In this document: positions 24,248-32,964 of the stretch, piece after piece
How positions within the stretch are numbered: position 1 is the first letter of the stretch
Layout: each line of letters begins with the position of its first letter
Assembly (NCBI RefSeq): GCF_033807535.1
Contig: NZ_CP136856.1
Span: 1,421,001 to 1,485,000 of the forward strand
DNA: 64,000 nt
Reading direction: 5' to 3'
From: Oceanisphaera sp. IT1-181
GTDB taxonomy: Bacteria > Pseudomonadota > Gammaproteobacteria > Enterobacterales > Aeromonadaceae
Notes under the pieces: model-generated
The model's input: only the letters and a program-made list of their open reading frames with translations
Database searches by the model: none
Told to the model about the DNA's origin: nothing
Program-made: the position numbers and the translations under genes

Positions 24248-25258
24248 TTATCTCGTTAATTCCCCTCGTAAGTTTTTACCCATTAGGCTGCGTACTTCAT
24301 CAGGCGTGAGGTTTTTACTGAGTAAATAATGCAGCTTGGTGAGGGCGGCTTCTGTGGTCATATCAAAACCGGACACCACACCGGCGGCTGCCAGTGCTCG
24401 GCCAGGGGCATACTCGTGCATATTCACGCTGCCGCGCTGGCACTGAGTAAGGTTAACAATAATCACGCCGCGCGCGCTAGCTTCGGACAATAACTTGAGC
24501 ATGGCGGGATTTTGGGGGGCATTGCCCACGCCGTAAGACAACAGCAGCAGCGCTTTTACCGGCGGCTGCAATTGGTTGGCCAGCACTTGCGGGCTGATGC
24601 CCGGATACAAGGTAACCATAGTGATGGGTTGGTGGGTGATCGCGCTCACGGTCAGAGGTTTGCCGCCGGCTTGGCCCAGTTTTCCGGCCTCTAAGCTGAT
24701 ATTAATACCGGCGTTAAGTAAGGGCGGGAAGTTGGGGGAGTCAAAAGCCTCAAAGCCGTCTGCATGCTCTTTGCTGGCGCGATTGCCGCGGTATAAGCGG
24801 TTATTAAAAAATAATCCCACTTCGTTAATGGGAAAGTGTGCCGCTATATAGAGTGCATTTAATAAGTTAGGGCGACCGTCTGTTCTGAGCTTCACCAGCG
24901 GAATTTGTGAGCCCGTTACGATCACCGGTTTATCCAAGTCTTCGAGCATAAAAGACAGCGCAGAGGCGGTGAAGGCCATGGTATCTGTGCCATGTAACAC
25001 CACGAAGCCGTCGTAATCTTGATAGTTGGTTTGAATGTCGTCAGCAATGTGTTGCCAATCGGCGGGAGTCATGTCGGCGGAGTCCATCAGTGGCTGGTAT
25101 TCGTGCACATGAAAGGCCGGCATTTCTTGATAATGAAACTCGGGCATAGCAGCCAAGCGCTTGGCCATAAAACCCGCCACCGGCGCATAGCCTCTAGGGG
25201 ATTGTTGCATGCCAATAGTACCGCCAGTGTAGGCGATATAGATGTTCTTTTTCGCCAT
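24248..25258 (-). CDS. ansA: Type I (cytoplasmic) L-asparaginase AnsA
   Basis: This 336-residue enzyme hydrolyses asparagine to aspartate and ammonia. The two catalytic threonine sites are visible: YTGGTIGM near residue 12 and VLHGTDTMAFTASALSFML near residue 90. Other family marks are PVIVTGSQIPL, RTDGRPNLLNALYIAA and YGVGNAPQNP. There is no signal peptide, so it is the low-affinity cytoplasmic type. GAGGT precedes the ATG. The gene lies downstream of sppA on the same strand with about 260 bp between, as in several gammaproteobacteria where ansA and sppA adjoin. Confidence 0.96.
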   Translation of the reverse strand: MAKKNIYIAYTGGTIGMQQSPRGYAPVAGFMAKRLAAMPEFHYQEMPAFHVHEYQPLMDSADMTPADWQHIADDIQTNYQDYDGFVVLHGTDTMAFTASALSFMLEDLDKPVIVTGSQIPLVKLRTDGRPNLLNALYIAAHFPINEVGLFFNNRLYRGNRASKEHADGFEAFDSPNFPPLLNAGINISLEAGKLGQAGGKPLTVSAITHQPITMVTLYPGISPQVLANQLQPPVKALLLLSYGVGNAPQNPAMLKLLSEASARGVIIVNLTQCQRGSVNMHEYAPGRALAAAGVVSGFDMTTEAALTKLHYLLSKNLTPDEVRSLMGKNLRGELTR

Positions 25259-25522
25259 TAACGTTTACCTCAAGACTAAAGGCTTTTCTGCCACGACTAT
25301 TTATTATAAGCACGGAAGAACACGAGCGAAGAGCGATGAAAACAGTCAAGGATGAAGAGGACGAAACAAGCCTTAAAAATAGACATGTTTCAGCCCTTAT
25401 CAATAACATCCCTGTTAGATTTGATTTCTGTTTCCGTGCTGCTCGTAAATAGGTTTAGGGTGAGGGTTTATCTCGTTCTCTTCACCCTAAACCCTTCACC
25501 CATTACGACTCGCACCTCACGC
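25259..25522. other. sppA-ansA spacer
   Basis: This spacer contains a CACGGAAGAACACG fragment at about 25315 and a TTCACCCTAAACCCTTCACC block near 25480-25500, both related to dispersed repeats elsewhere. No gene is seen. Confidence 0.4.
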
Positions 25523-27373
25523 TTAGAATCCCTGACACGGCACGCACAATACATACTGACCGCGCACATCGCTAAATTGCCCTAAGCTGCTGACTTCTTG
25601 TTGTACAAGCAGGGCTGCTGGGCGCAACGCTTGCGGCAGGGCGGCCATGGCGATGTCGCTAAGAACGGTGGAATCACCCATAAATTGCGCCAGTAACTTG
25701 TCTTTCGCAGACATGGGTAGCTTCACCGGCTTAACGTCAAACTCGCCTAAGTTAGCCAGTAATGCGGCCCCCACTAGCGCATCGTCTATACTACCGAGCT
25801 CATCTACTAAGCCGAGCTCTAAGGCCATTTGGCCGGTCCACACGTGGCCTTGGGCGACGCGCTCAACTTCGGCTGGCTGCATATCCCGACCCTTGGCCAC
25901 TATGCTGACAAACTGGCCATAAGTATGCTCAACGCTCATTTGAATCATGTCTTTCACGTGATCCGGCAAGCCGGTGGTGATGCCCGCGCCCACAAAGTCG
26001 GTGGTGCCCACACCGTCGGTATTCAGGCCCACTTTTTGCAGTGCTTCTTCAAAGGTTAAAAATAAGCCAAATACGCCAATGGAGCCGGTCAGCGTGGTGG
26101 GCGAGGCGTAAATTTTGTCGGCGTCCGCCGCTATCCAATAGCCTCCAGACGCGGCTGTGCTGCCCATAGAAATAACCAGCGGTTTACCGCTTGCTTTAAA
26201 GTTAAGCAGGGAGCTGCGAATTTGCTCCGCGGCAAAGGCGCTGCCACCTGGGCTGTCTATGCGCAGCACTAAGGCCTTAATTTGGTCGTCTAAGCGCGCT
26301 TCATTAATGAGCTGAGTTAAATGCTCATCATTAATGCTATTGGGCGTGGCAGTCTCCGCAGACATAATGGCGCCGCTGGCGGTGATAATGCCCACCGCAG
26401 GAATGGTGCTCGCGGTTTGTTTGGTCGAGATCTGGTGATGATTCAAATAGCTGAGCACGTCTAAGCTCATATATTGATTGGTTTGCTTGTTCCAACCCAC
26501 TTGCTCGGCCACGGTTTGCAGCATGTCGGAGCGGGTGGCTAAGCGGTCGACCAAACCTTGCTCAAGTGCATATTGTGCAGGATCGCCGTTAACCTTGGCG
26601 AAGCGGCTCAGCATTTGCTCTTTGGTAGGGCTAATGTGATCGGTGGGAATATTACGCAGCTTGGCGATATTATCTTGATAATGCTGCCATAGCTGGCCGA
26701 GCCATAATTGGGTGTCTTCGCGGCTTTCTTCCGACATATCATCACGAATATAAGGCTCAACAAACGACTTATAAGTGCCAACGCGAAATACATGGGGGGT
26801 AATATTAAAGCGCTCAAAGGCGGACTTGTAATGCAGGCGATAGACACCTAAGCCTTGAATAGACACACCACCGGCGGGATTAAGTAAAATCTCATCCGCA
26901 TGGGCGGCTAAATAATATTGACCTTGAGTGTAGTAATCACCAAGGGCATATACGGTTTTGCCGGAGGTTTTAAATTTTTGTATGGCCGCACCGACTTCAT
27001 CGAGTTTTGTAATGCTCGACTCCGTCATATTTTGTAATTGCAGCACCAGTGCTTGGATGCGGTCGTCGGTGCGGGCCATATCGAGCGCGGTTTTAATTTG
27101 GCTTAAGGTCATGGGCGGGGGAGTGTTATCGCCAGACAGCCATTTTTCAGCCATACGTTTAGGAGAGGCTTGGGCTTCTTGCTCTAGCACAGGTCCGGAT
27201 AAGGCAAGTGTTAGCGCGGCTTTATCGGGTAAGGGCTGAGTGTTTTCATCGGAGCCAAACAGTATGAATCCAAAGCTGACGATGATTAACAGTAATAAGG
27301 TGGTAATCAGTACTCGGATCACATTGAACACTTTGACCAGTGCTCGGAACAGCCATTTAATTTTAGCCCACAT
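25523..27373 (-). CDS. sppA: Signal peptide peptidase SppA (protease IV), 67K type
   Basis: This 616-residue inner-membrane serine protease with the active site in the periplasm degrades cleaved signal peptides. An N-terminal membrane anchor spans about residues 20-42 (VLITTLLLLIIVSFGFILFG). The tandem-repeat layout of the long SppA type is clear. The catalytic Lys lies in RVGTYKSFVEPY (N-terminal half) and the catalytic Ser in STAASGGYWIAADADKIYAS (C-terminal half). A substrate-binding LRIDSPGGSAFAAEQIRSS is present. The upstream ribosome binding site is weak. Length and key residues are normal, so it should be active. Confidence 0.96.
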   Translation of the reverse strand: MWAKIKWLFRALVKVFNVIRVLITTLLLLIIVSFGFILFGSDENTQPLPDKAALTLALSGPVLEQEAQASPKRMAEKWLSGDNTPPPMTLSQIKTALDMARTDDRIQALVLQLQNMTESSITKLDEVGAAIQKFKTSGKTVYALGDYYTQGQYYLAAHADEILLNPAGGVSIQGLGVYRLHYKSAFERFNITPHVFRVGTYKSFVEPYIRDDMSEESREDTQLWLGQLWQHYQDNIAKLRNIPTDHISPTKEQMLSRFAKVNGDPAQYALEQGLVDRLATRSDMLQTVAEQVGWNKQTNQYMSLDVLSYLNHHQISTKQTASTIPAVGIITASGAIMSAETATPNSINDEHLTQLINEARLDDQIKALVLRIDSPGGSAFAAEQIRSSLLNFKASGKPLVISMGSTAASGGYWIAADADKIYASPTTLTGSIGVFGLFLTFEEALQKVGLNTDGVGTTDFVGAGITTGLPDHVKDMIQMSVEHTYGQFVSIVAKGRDMQPAEVERVAQGHVWTGQMALELGLVDELGSIDDALVGAALLANLGEFDVKPVKLPMSAKDKLLAQFMGDSTVLSDIAMAALPQALRPAALLVQQEVSSLGQFSDVRGQYVLCVPCQGF

Positions 27374-27608
27374 AATAATGCCCTAAACGGAATGTTATTT
27401 AATTTCAACCATTATGACGGCTGCAGCGCCACAATACTATGCACAAACGCACGCACTACGTACGTACTAAAAGCGCCGCGAATTGGCAATAGCTCTGAGA
27501 GTCAGGCGCTATTTTGACGTTTATGGCTCATTTAAAACAAATGTTTGAAAGGCGCGCGGCGATGCATTAGCCTCAAAGAGCCAAATCGGTGCTAGCAGCG
27601 GAGGCCGC

Positions 27609-29669
27609 ATGAGTCAGTATCCCCATTTATTAGCTCCCTTAGAGTTAGGTTTTACTCGCCTAAAAAATCGCGTGATCATGGGCTCAATGCACACCGGTCT
27701 TGAAGAAGAAAAGGGCGGTTTTCAAAAGTTGGCGGCATTTTATCGGGAACGAGCCCAAGGCGGCGTAGGGCTCATTATTACCGGCGGCATTGCGCCTAAT
27801 TTTCGTGGCCGCTTAGCGCCTAAAGCCAGCCAACTCAGTTTTAGCTGGCAAGTGAAACGCCACCGCCTATTAACGCAAGCGGTACAGGAAGCGGGCGGTA
27901 AAATTGCGCTGCAAATCTTGCATGCGGGGCGCTATGCTTTTCATCCGTTTTCGGTGGCACCCAGCGCCGTCGCTTCTCCCATTACCCCGTTTGCGCCCAG
28001 TGCCATGAGTGAACGCCAAATTCGCGGCTGCATTAAAGACTTTGCTCACACTGCTAAATTGGCTCAACAAGCCGGCTACGATGGCGTGGAGATCATGGGC
28101 TCTGAAGGTTATCTGATTAACCAATTTATTTGTAACCGAACCAACCAGCGCCCTGATGTTTGGGGCGGCGACAACGAAGGTCGCCAGCGGTTTGCCCTTG
28201 AGATAGTGCGCGCAGTGCGAGCCAAGGTGGGGGAGCGGTTTATTATTATCTTTCGTCTATCGATGCTGGATTTAGTGGAAAACGGCTCTACGTTGGATGA
28301 AGTGATAATGCTGGGCCAAGCCCTAGAAAAAGCCGGCGTGACCATTATTAATACCGGCATTGGTTGGCATGAATCGCGCATTCCCACCATTGCCACTAGC
28401 GTGCCACGCGGCGCCTTTAGTTGGGTGACCGAGCGGGTGAAGCAATCGCTTAGCGTGCCTGTGGTGGCCACGAACCGTATTAATACACCAGAGGTGGCTG
28501 AGCATATTTTGTCCTCCGGCCAAGCAGACTTAGTGTGTATGGCGCGGCCTTTTTTAGCGGATGCTGAGTTTGTTAACAAAGCAGCCGTAAACCAAAGCGA
28601 GCTGATTAATACCTGTATTGCCTGTAATCAGGCCTGTTTAGACCATGTATTTGCCCAAAAACGCGCCACTTGCTTAGTGAACCCCAGAGCCTGTTATGAA
28701 ACCGAGTTGGTGGTCACGCCTACTCCTGCGGCCAAGCGCTTAGCGGTAGTGGGGGCGGGCATGGCGGGCTTAAGCTTTGCTTGCCAAGCCGCTGAGCGTG
28801 GCCATCAGGTGACCTTGTTTGAGCGAGGGACTGAGATTGGCGGCCAGTTTAATTACGCCAAACAAATCCCCGGTAAAGAAGAATTTGGCGAAACGCTGCG
28901 CTATTTTCGCCATCGACTAGCTCAAGCGGGCGTGGAGTTGCGGCTAAATTGCGCGGCAGAGGCTAAAGATTTAACCGACTTTGATGAAGTGATCTTGGCC
29001 GCCGGCATAGTGCCGCGCACGCCCAATATTGAAGGCATTGAGCACCCTAAGGTGTTGAGCTATTTGGATGTGTTATGGAGCCAGGCTGCTGTAGGCGATA
29101 CGGTGGTAGGAAAAAAGATTTTAGGTGAAAAAGTGGCCATTATTGGCGCCGGCGGCATTGGCTTTGATGTGGCGGAGTTTTTAGTGGCCAAGCCAGCATA
29201 CGAGCAAAAGCAAGAGCAATCACAAGGTTTGCCGCAATGGCTGGCCGAGTGGGGTATAGATACCGATTATCGTAATGCAGGCGGCTTAATGGCACCGCAC
29301 ACTATTACCCCCAGCCGTGAAGTCTGGTTATTACAACGCAAGGCAGATAAACCGGGCAAAGGTTTGGGCAAAACCACCGGTTGGATCCACAGAGCCAGCT
29401 TACGGCACCACGGCGTGCATGTGTGGGCAGGCGTTAACTATCTGCGCATCGACGATACGGGCTTGCATATAGAGCGCGATGGCCAAGTACTGTGTTTACC
29501 GGTAGATAATGTGATTATTTGTGCCGGTCAGCAGTCTAATCGTGAGCTATTAGGTCCGCTTGAGGCGCTGGGTAAAAAGGTGCATATCATAGGTGGCGCA
29601 GACGTCGCCGTAGAGCTAGATGCCAAACGCGCCATTCGCCAAGGCATGGAGTTGGCGTTGGTGATTTAA
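27609..29669 (+). CDS. fadH: NADPH-dependent 2,4-dienoyl-CoA reductase (FadH-like)
   Basis: This 686-residue flavoenzyme has three parts. It opens with an old-yellow-enzyme TIM barrel (about 1-330; GSMHTGLEE, ILHAGRYAFHP, LINQFICNRTNQRPD) and then a 4Fe-4S cluster with cysteines in CIACNQACLDHVF and ATCLVNPRACYE. A C-terminal FAD/NADPH module follows (VVGAGMAGLSFACQAAERG, KVAIIGAGGIGFDVAEFL). It removes double bonds of 2,4-dienoyl-CoA during oxidation of unsaturated fatty acids. Length and layout equal E. coli FadH (672). A strong GGAGG lies five bases before the ATG. No other fatty-acid genes adjoin it. Confidence 0.93.
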   Translation: MSQYPHLLAPLELGFTRLKNRVIMGSMHTGLEEEKGGFQKLAAFYRERAQGGVGLIITGGIAPNFRGRLAPKASQLSFSWQVKRHRLLTQAVQEAGGKIALQILHAGRYAFHPFSVAPSAVASPITPFAPSAMSERQIRGCIKDFAHTAKLAQQAGYDGVEIMGSEGYLINQFICNRTNQRPDVWGGDNEGRQRFALEIVRAVRAKVGERFIIIFRLSMLDLVENGSTLDEVIMLGQALEKAGVTIINTGIGWHESRIPTIATSVPRGAFSWVTERVKQSLSVPVVATNRINTPEVAEHILSSGQADLVCMARPFLADAEFVNKAAVNQSELINTCIACNQACLDHVFAQKRATCLVNPRACYETELVVTPTPAAKRLAVVGAGMAGLSFACQAAERGHQVTLFERGTEIGGQFNYAKQIPGKEEFGETLRYFRHRLAQAGVELRLNCAAEAKDLTDFDEVILAAGIVPRTPNIEGIEHPKVLSYLDVLWSQAAVGDTVVGKKILGEKVAIIGAGGIGFDVAEFLVAKPAYEQKQEQSQGLPQWLAEWGIDTDYRNAGGLMAPHTITPSREVWLLQRKADKPGKGLGKTTGWIHRASLRHHGVHVWAGVNYLRIDDTGLHIERDGQVLCLPVDNVIICAGQQSNRELLGPLEALGKKVHIIGGADVAVELDAKRAIRQGMELALVI

Positions 29670-29701
29670 GTGCGGCTAGCATTAATTTTTGTGTTGTCTT
29701 T

Positions 29702-29808
29702 TGTAGGCGTAAATTTATTCGCGCATTACGCCGCAGGCGTAAATCTTTAAACCCGCCAGCTATGCTGGCCCGCCGAAGTCCTCTTTACCAAAGAGACGGG
29801 CGGCTACA
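29702..29808. repeat. Two adjoining dispersed repeats (44-bp unit and 54-bp unit)
   Basis: 29702-29744 is an inverted copy of the 24061-24104 repeat. 29756-29808 is a copy of the 9667-9720 repeat (CCAGCTATGCTGG ... CTCTTTACCAAAGAGACGGG). GAATACTCTTTG follows at about 29824, and a TGCTTGGCGCTCGGTGCTCG element near 29873-29900. Together they fill the 278-bp gap between fadH and the nitroreductase gene. Confidence 0.7.
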
Positions 29809-29947
29809 TAAGACACCAAGTCGAATACTCTTTGTTAAATATGGCGGCTACAAGGGGCGGTGTTTTGCTGAGTGCTTGGCGCTCGGTGCTCGGCGCTGTT
29901 ATGGTATTGCCTTCAATAATTTTGCTTAAATTTCAAAAGGTGTACAC

Positions 29948-30502
29948 ATGGATGCTTTGCAACTGCTATTAAACCGCCACTCTAATCCACGCTTGAATGC
30001 ACCCGCGCCGGCAGGTGAGCAGTTAGAAAACATATTTAAGGCGGGCCTTCGCGCGCCGGATCATGCGGGTTTAACACCCTGGGAATTTATCGTGTTTGAG
30101 GGCGAGCAACGTGCCTTGTTGGGCGAGATTTTAGCCGCCGCCACTCAAGCCAAGGGCGAAGATGCAGACACCATCGACAATGCCCGCCAAGCGCCACTGC
30201 GCGCACCCATGGTGATTACCGTGGTGGCCAAAGTGAAACCCCACGATAAGGTGCCGGCGTTAGAGCAACACTTGTCGGCGGGCTGTGCGCTTATGGCCAT
30301 GCAAATGGCGGCCCAGGCTACGGGCTTTAATGGTGTGTGGCGCACTGGCTGGTTTGCTTTTGATCGCGGCGTACATACGGCGCTGGGGTTGAGCGAGCAA
30401 GACCAAATTGTCGGCTTCTTATACTTAGGCACGCCGCAAGTGGCGGTGCGTAAGGTACCTGAGCGCGAAACAGCGCCCTTTGTGCGTTATTTTGGCCAGT
30501 AA
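29948..30502 (+). CDS. ydjA: YdjA-like NAD(P)H nitroreductase
   Basis: This 184-residue FMN-dependent nitroreductase of the small YdjA type works as a dimer with FMN at the interface. The N-terminal LNRHSNPRLNAPAPAGEQLE, followed by AGLRAPDHAGLTPWEFIVF, gives the FMN-phosphate binding arginines. MAAQATGFNGVWRTGW and the closing FLYLGTPQVAVRK are also typical. Family members reduce nitro groups or quinones with NAD(P)H; the physiological substrate is unknown. AAGG precedes the ATG. Confidence 0.93.
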   Translation: MDALQLLLNRHSNPRLNAPAPAGEQLENIFKAGLRAPDHAGLTPWEFIVFEGEQRALLGEILAAATQAKGEDADTIDNARQAPLRAPMVITVVAKVKPHDKVPALEQHLSAGCALMAMQMAAQATGFNGVWRTGWFAFDRGVHTALGLSEQDQIVGFLYLGTPQVAVRKVPERETAPFVRYFGQ

Positions 30503-30772
30503 TTAATTGTGAAGGGTGAAAAGTAAATGGTTAAGGGGTAAACATAACACTGAGATGAGATCTTAAAGACTAAAGATTTCTTCGCCACGGAATACACAGC
30601 ATTCACTGAAAAAACTCGTGAGAGCAATCAACTTAGCTGATGGTTGAGGGCTTCCAAAAAAGATGTGATTTTTCACTCTTATCTTGTCGCTCTACTTCCG
30701 TGTATTCCGTGGCAAAAATAGGTTCAGGGTTTGGTGCTCTGTCGTCCTCTTCGCTCTTCACAGGGCTTTTTC
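30503..30772. other. Spacer between ydjA and pgpB with degenerate repeats
   Basis: This spacer holds GTGAAGGGTGAAAAG (30510), CCACGGAATACACAG (30581) and CGTGTATTCCGTGGCAAAAA (30701-30720), the last two forming an inverted pair about 100 bp apart. No gene is seen. The two genes converge here, but no clear terminator hairpin with a T run was found. Confidence 0.4.
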
Positions 30773-31528
30773 TTACTTATGGCTTACTGCTGTCAGTTCC
30801 CGCTTATCCCAATAGATAAAAGCGTAGGCTCCCGTCATGCCAAACAGTACGCCTAATAGGCTGCTGGCCAAGATATCGATGGGCCAATGCAAACCTAACA
30901 GCAAGCGCGAATAGCATACACCCACCGCCCACACGCTTAAACCGGCAATTAACCACCGAGAGCGGCGGCGATAGGCGAAGAGCAGGCAATAAAAGCTGGC
31001 AATGGTCATGGCGGCAATGGAATGACCAGAGGGAAAGGAGTAACTGATTTCATCTTGCCAGTGTAATTTCAACCAATTAGGTATTTCTTCTTCTGAAAAG
31101 TCACTCAAACTGTCGGACAGCCACTGTTCACGCGTTAAAGGTAACAGGGCATAAAAACTCTTGCTGTCGGTCAAGCGGCCTTGTTCGGCTAACCAAATCA
31201 CATAGGGTCGTGGCTCTTTAAAGTATTGCTTAGCCACAGATTTAGTGACGAAGGCACTGCCGAGGGCGGCCATTAAGCAAAAAAAGAACACCACATATTG
31301 CCCAGATCGTGGGCGCCAGCCGTATAACGCCACCACGCTTAAGGCGCACAAAATAATGGCAATGCCAATTTTATCGAGGGATAAAGTCATCAGGTAGGCT
31401 AACAAAGCCGGAGCTTCATCTAAGTCGAGTAACGGAAACCAATGCCAGTGCCATTGATAACCGAGACTAGCGATAGCCACTGGCAAGATTAATAGCAGCG
31501 GTACCAAAAGTAATAAGCGGGGATTCAT
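30773..31528 (-). CDS. pgpB: PAP2-family phosphatase PgpB
   Basis: This 251-residue inner-membrane phosphatase has about six hydrophobic segments. The three PAP2 signature blocks are visible: KSVAKQYFKEPRPYVIWLAE, YSFPSGHSIAA and SRLLLGLHWPIDIL, with catalytic His in both the second and the third. KEPRPYVIWL and the region LHWQDEISYSFPSGH closely follow E. coli PgpB, which dephosphorylates phosphatidylglycerophosphate, undecaprenyl pyrophosphate and similar lipids. The ATG at 31528 starts the first membrane segment; a longer frame upstream adds 39 residues without a signal and lies over the pdxB promoter. The ribosome binding site is weak. Confidence 0.88.
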   Translation of the reverse strand: MNPRLLLLVPLLLILPVAIASLGYQWHWHWFPLLDLDEAPALLAYLMTLSLDKIGIAIILCALSVVALYGWRPRSGQYVVFFFCLMAALGSAFVTKSVAKQYFKEPRPYVIWLAEQGRLTDSKSFYALLPLTREQWLSDSLSDFSEEEIPNWLKLHWQDEISYSFPSGHSIAAMTIASFYCLLFAYRRRSRWLIAGLSVWAVGVCYSRLLLGLHWPIDILASSLLGVLFGMTGAYAFIYWDKRELTAVSHK

Positions 31529-31659
31529 AAAGTGATTACTACGAAAAAGATTAAGAAGGTTCGGCGATACTAACAAAACCGCGGGGCAATGATAGCTGAA
31601 ACTTATTTCATTAACGGCTAAAATACCGAGAAAACACCCCGTCACCGAAGAGGACGTCT

Positions 31660-32790
31660 ATGAAATTGCTTGCCGATGAGAATATGCCTTATGTGCAAGA
31701 ATTGTTTGGTGATTGGGCAGACATTACTACCTGCCCAGGTCGAGACTTGAGCCCTGAACAGTTAATCGATGTGGACGTGTTGTTAGTGCGCTCCATTACG
31801 CAGGTAAAAAAGGCGCTGCTGGCCAAAGCGAATCGACTGCGCTTTGTGGGCACCGCTACTATCGGTTGTGACCATATAGACACTGAATTCTTGACGGAGC
31901 GCGGCATTGCCTTTGCCAGTGCGCCGGGCTGTAACAAGGTGGCGGTGGGCGATTATGTGTTGGCCGCCTTACTCAAAGTGGCGGCGCATAAAAACTGGCA
32001 GCTTAAAGATAAAACGCTGGCGGTGGTGGGCGTGGGCAATACTGGCTCGCAAGTAGTACAGCGAGCGAGAGCGCTGGGTATGAAAGTGCTGTTGTGCGAC
32101 CCATTTAAAGCGCTGCGCTGTGCTCAAAGCAGTCCGACAGATTTTGTCGATTTGAATCAAGCACTCACCGCCGACATCGTCAGTTTTCATGTGCCGATCA
32201 CCCGTGGTGGTGCGCATCCCACTTGGCACCTGTTAGATAAAACCCACATTGCCGAGCTTAAGGGCGAGCAAGTGCTGATTAACGCATGTCGCGGCGAAGT
32301 GTGGGATAATGCTGCGCTGTTAACTCGCCAGCTGAGTAATGCGCCATTAACGCTGGTGATGGATGTGTGGGAAGATGAGCCAAACGTACTGGCGCCTTTA
32401 GTGCCTCATGTGTTGTTGGCCACGCCACATATCGCCGGTTACAGCTTAGAGGGCAAGGCGCGGGGTACTTTTGCCTTATATCAGGCCTTGGCTGAGCTTG
32501 AACAGTTAACGCCGACACATTCGTTGTCGCAATTACTGCCAGTACCCGCGTTTACACGCGTTGAGCTAGCAGCCTGCTTGGATCAGTCTTTGCTGGCGCG
32601 TTTGGTGGGGCTGGTATACGACATTAGCGTAGATGACGCGGCATTTCGGTCAGCCCTCGGTCAGCCCGGCTTTTTTGACCGCTTGCGTAAGCAGTATCCG
32701 GAGCGCCGTGAGTTGGCCTCATTACAATTAGTCTCAGATTCTAAAACCGCAGACACGGCACAGGCGCAGGGATTAGGTTTTAAAGTATAA
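31660..32790 (+). CDS. pdxB: 4-phosphoerythronate dehydrogenase PdxB
   Basis: This 376-residue D-2-hydroxyacid dehydrogenase catalyses the second step of pyridoxal phosphate synthesis. It begins MKLLADENMPYVQELFGDW. It has an NAD-binding motif VGVGNTGSQVVQRARALG, catalytic Arg in LINACRGEVWDN, Glu in MDVWEDEPN and His in ATPHIAGYSLEGKARG, plus the PdxB-specific C-terminal dimerisation region. GAGGAC precedes the ATG. In related bacteria pdxB is followed by asd and fimV; here fimV follows directly with a 174-bp spacer and asd is absent. Confidence 0.97.
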   Translation: MKLLADENMPYVQELFGDWADITTCPGRDLSPEQLIDVDVLLVRSITQVKKALLAKANRLRFVGTATIGCDHIDTEFLTERGIAFASAPGCNKVAVGDYVLAALLKVAAHKNWQLKDKTLAVVGVGNTGSQVVQRARALGMKVLLCDPFKALRCAQSSPTDFVDLNQALTADIVSFHVPITRGGAHPTWHLLDKTHIAELKGEQVLINACRGEVWDNAALLTRQLSNAPLTLVMDVWEDEPNVLAPLVPHVLLATPHIAGYSLEGKARGTFALYQALAELEQLTPTHSLSQLLPVPAFTRVELAACLDQSLLARLVGLVYDISVDDAAFRSALGQPGFFDRLRKQYPERRELASLQLVSDSKTADTAQAQGLGFKV

Positions 32791-32964
32791 ACGCCTCTAA
32801 AGTATAAAAATCGTTAGCGGATCGCGTAAGCTTGAGCATTCAAGCAGTAAATGGCTGAGGCTCTGTTCCTCTTGGCACTGTTTTTTCTACACTCGTTAAT
32901 ATACGTAGGCCATGATGACCCTTAAAGGTGCGGGCACAGCGTCAGGACAAAGGACATAATAAAC

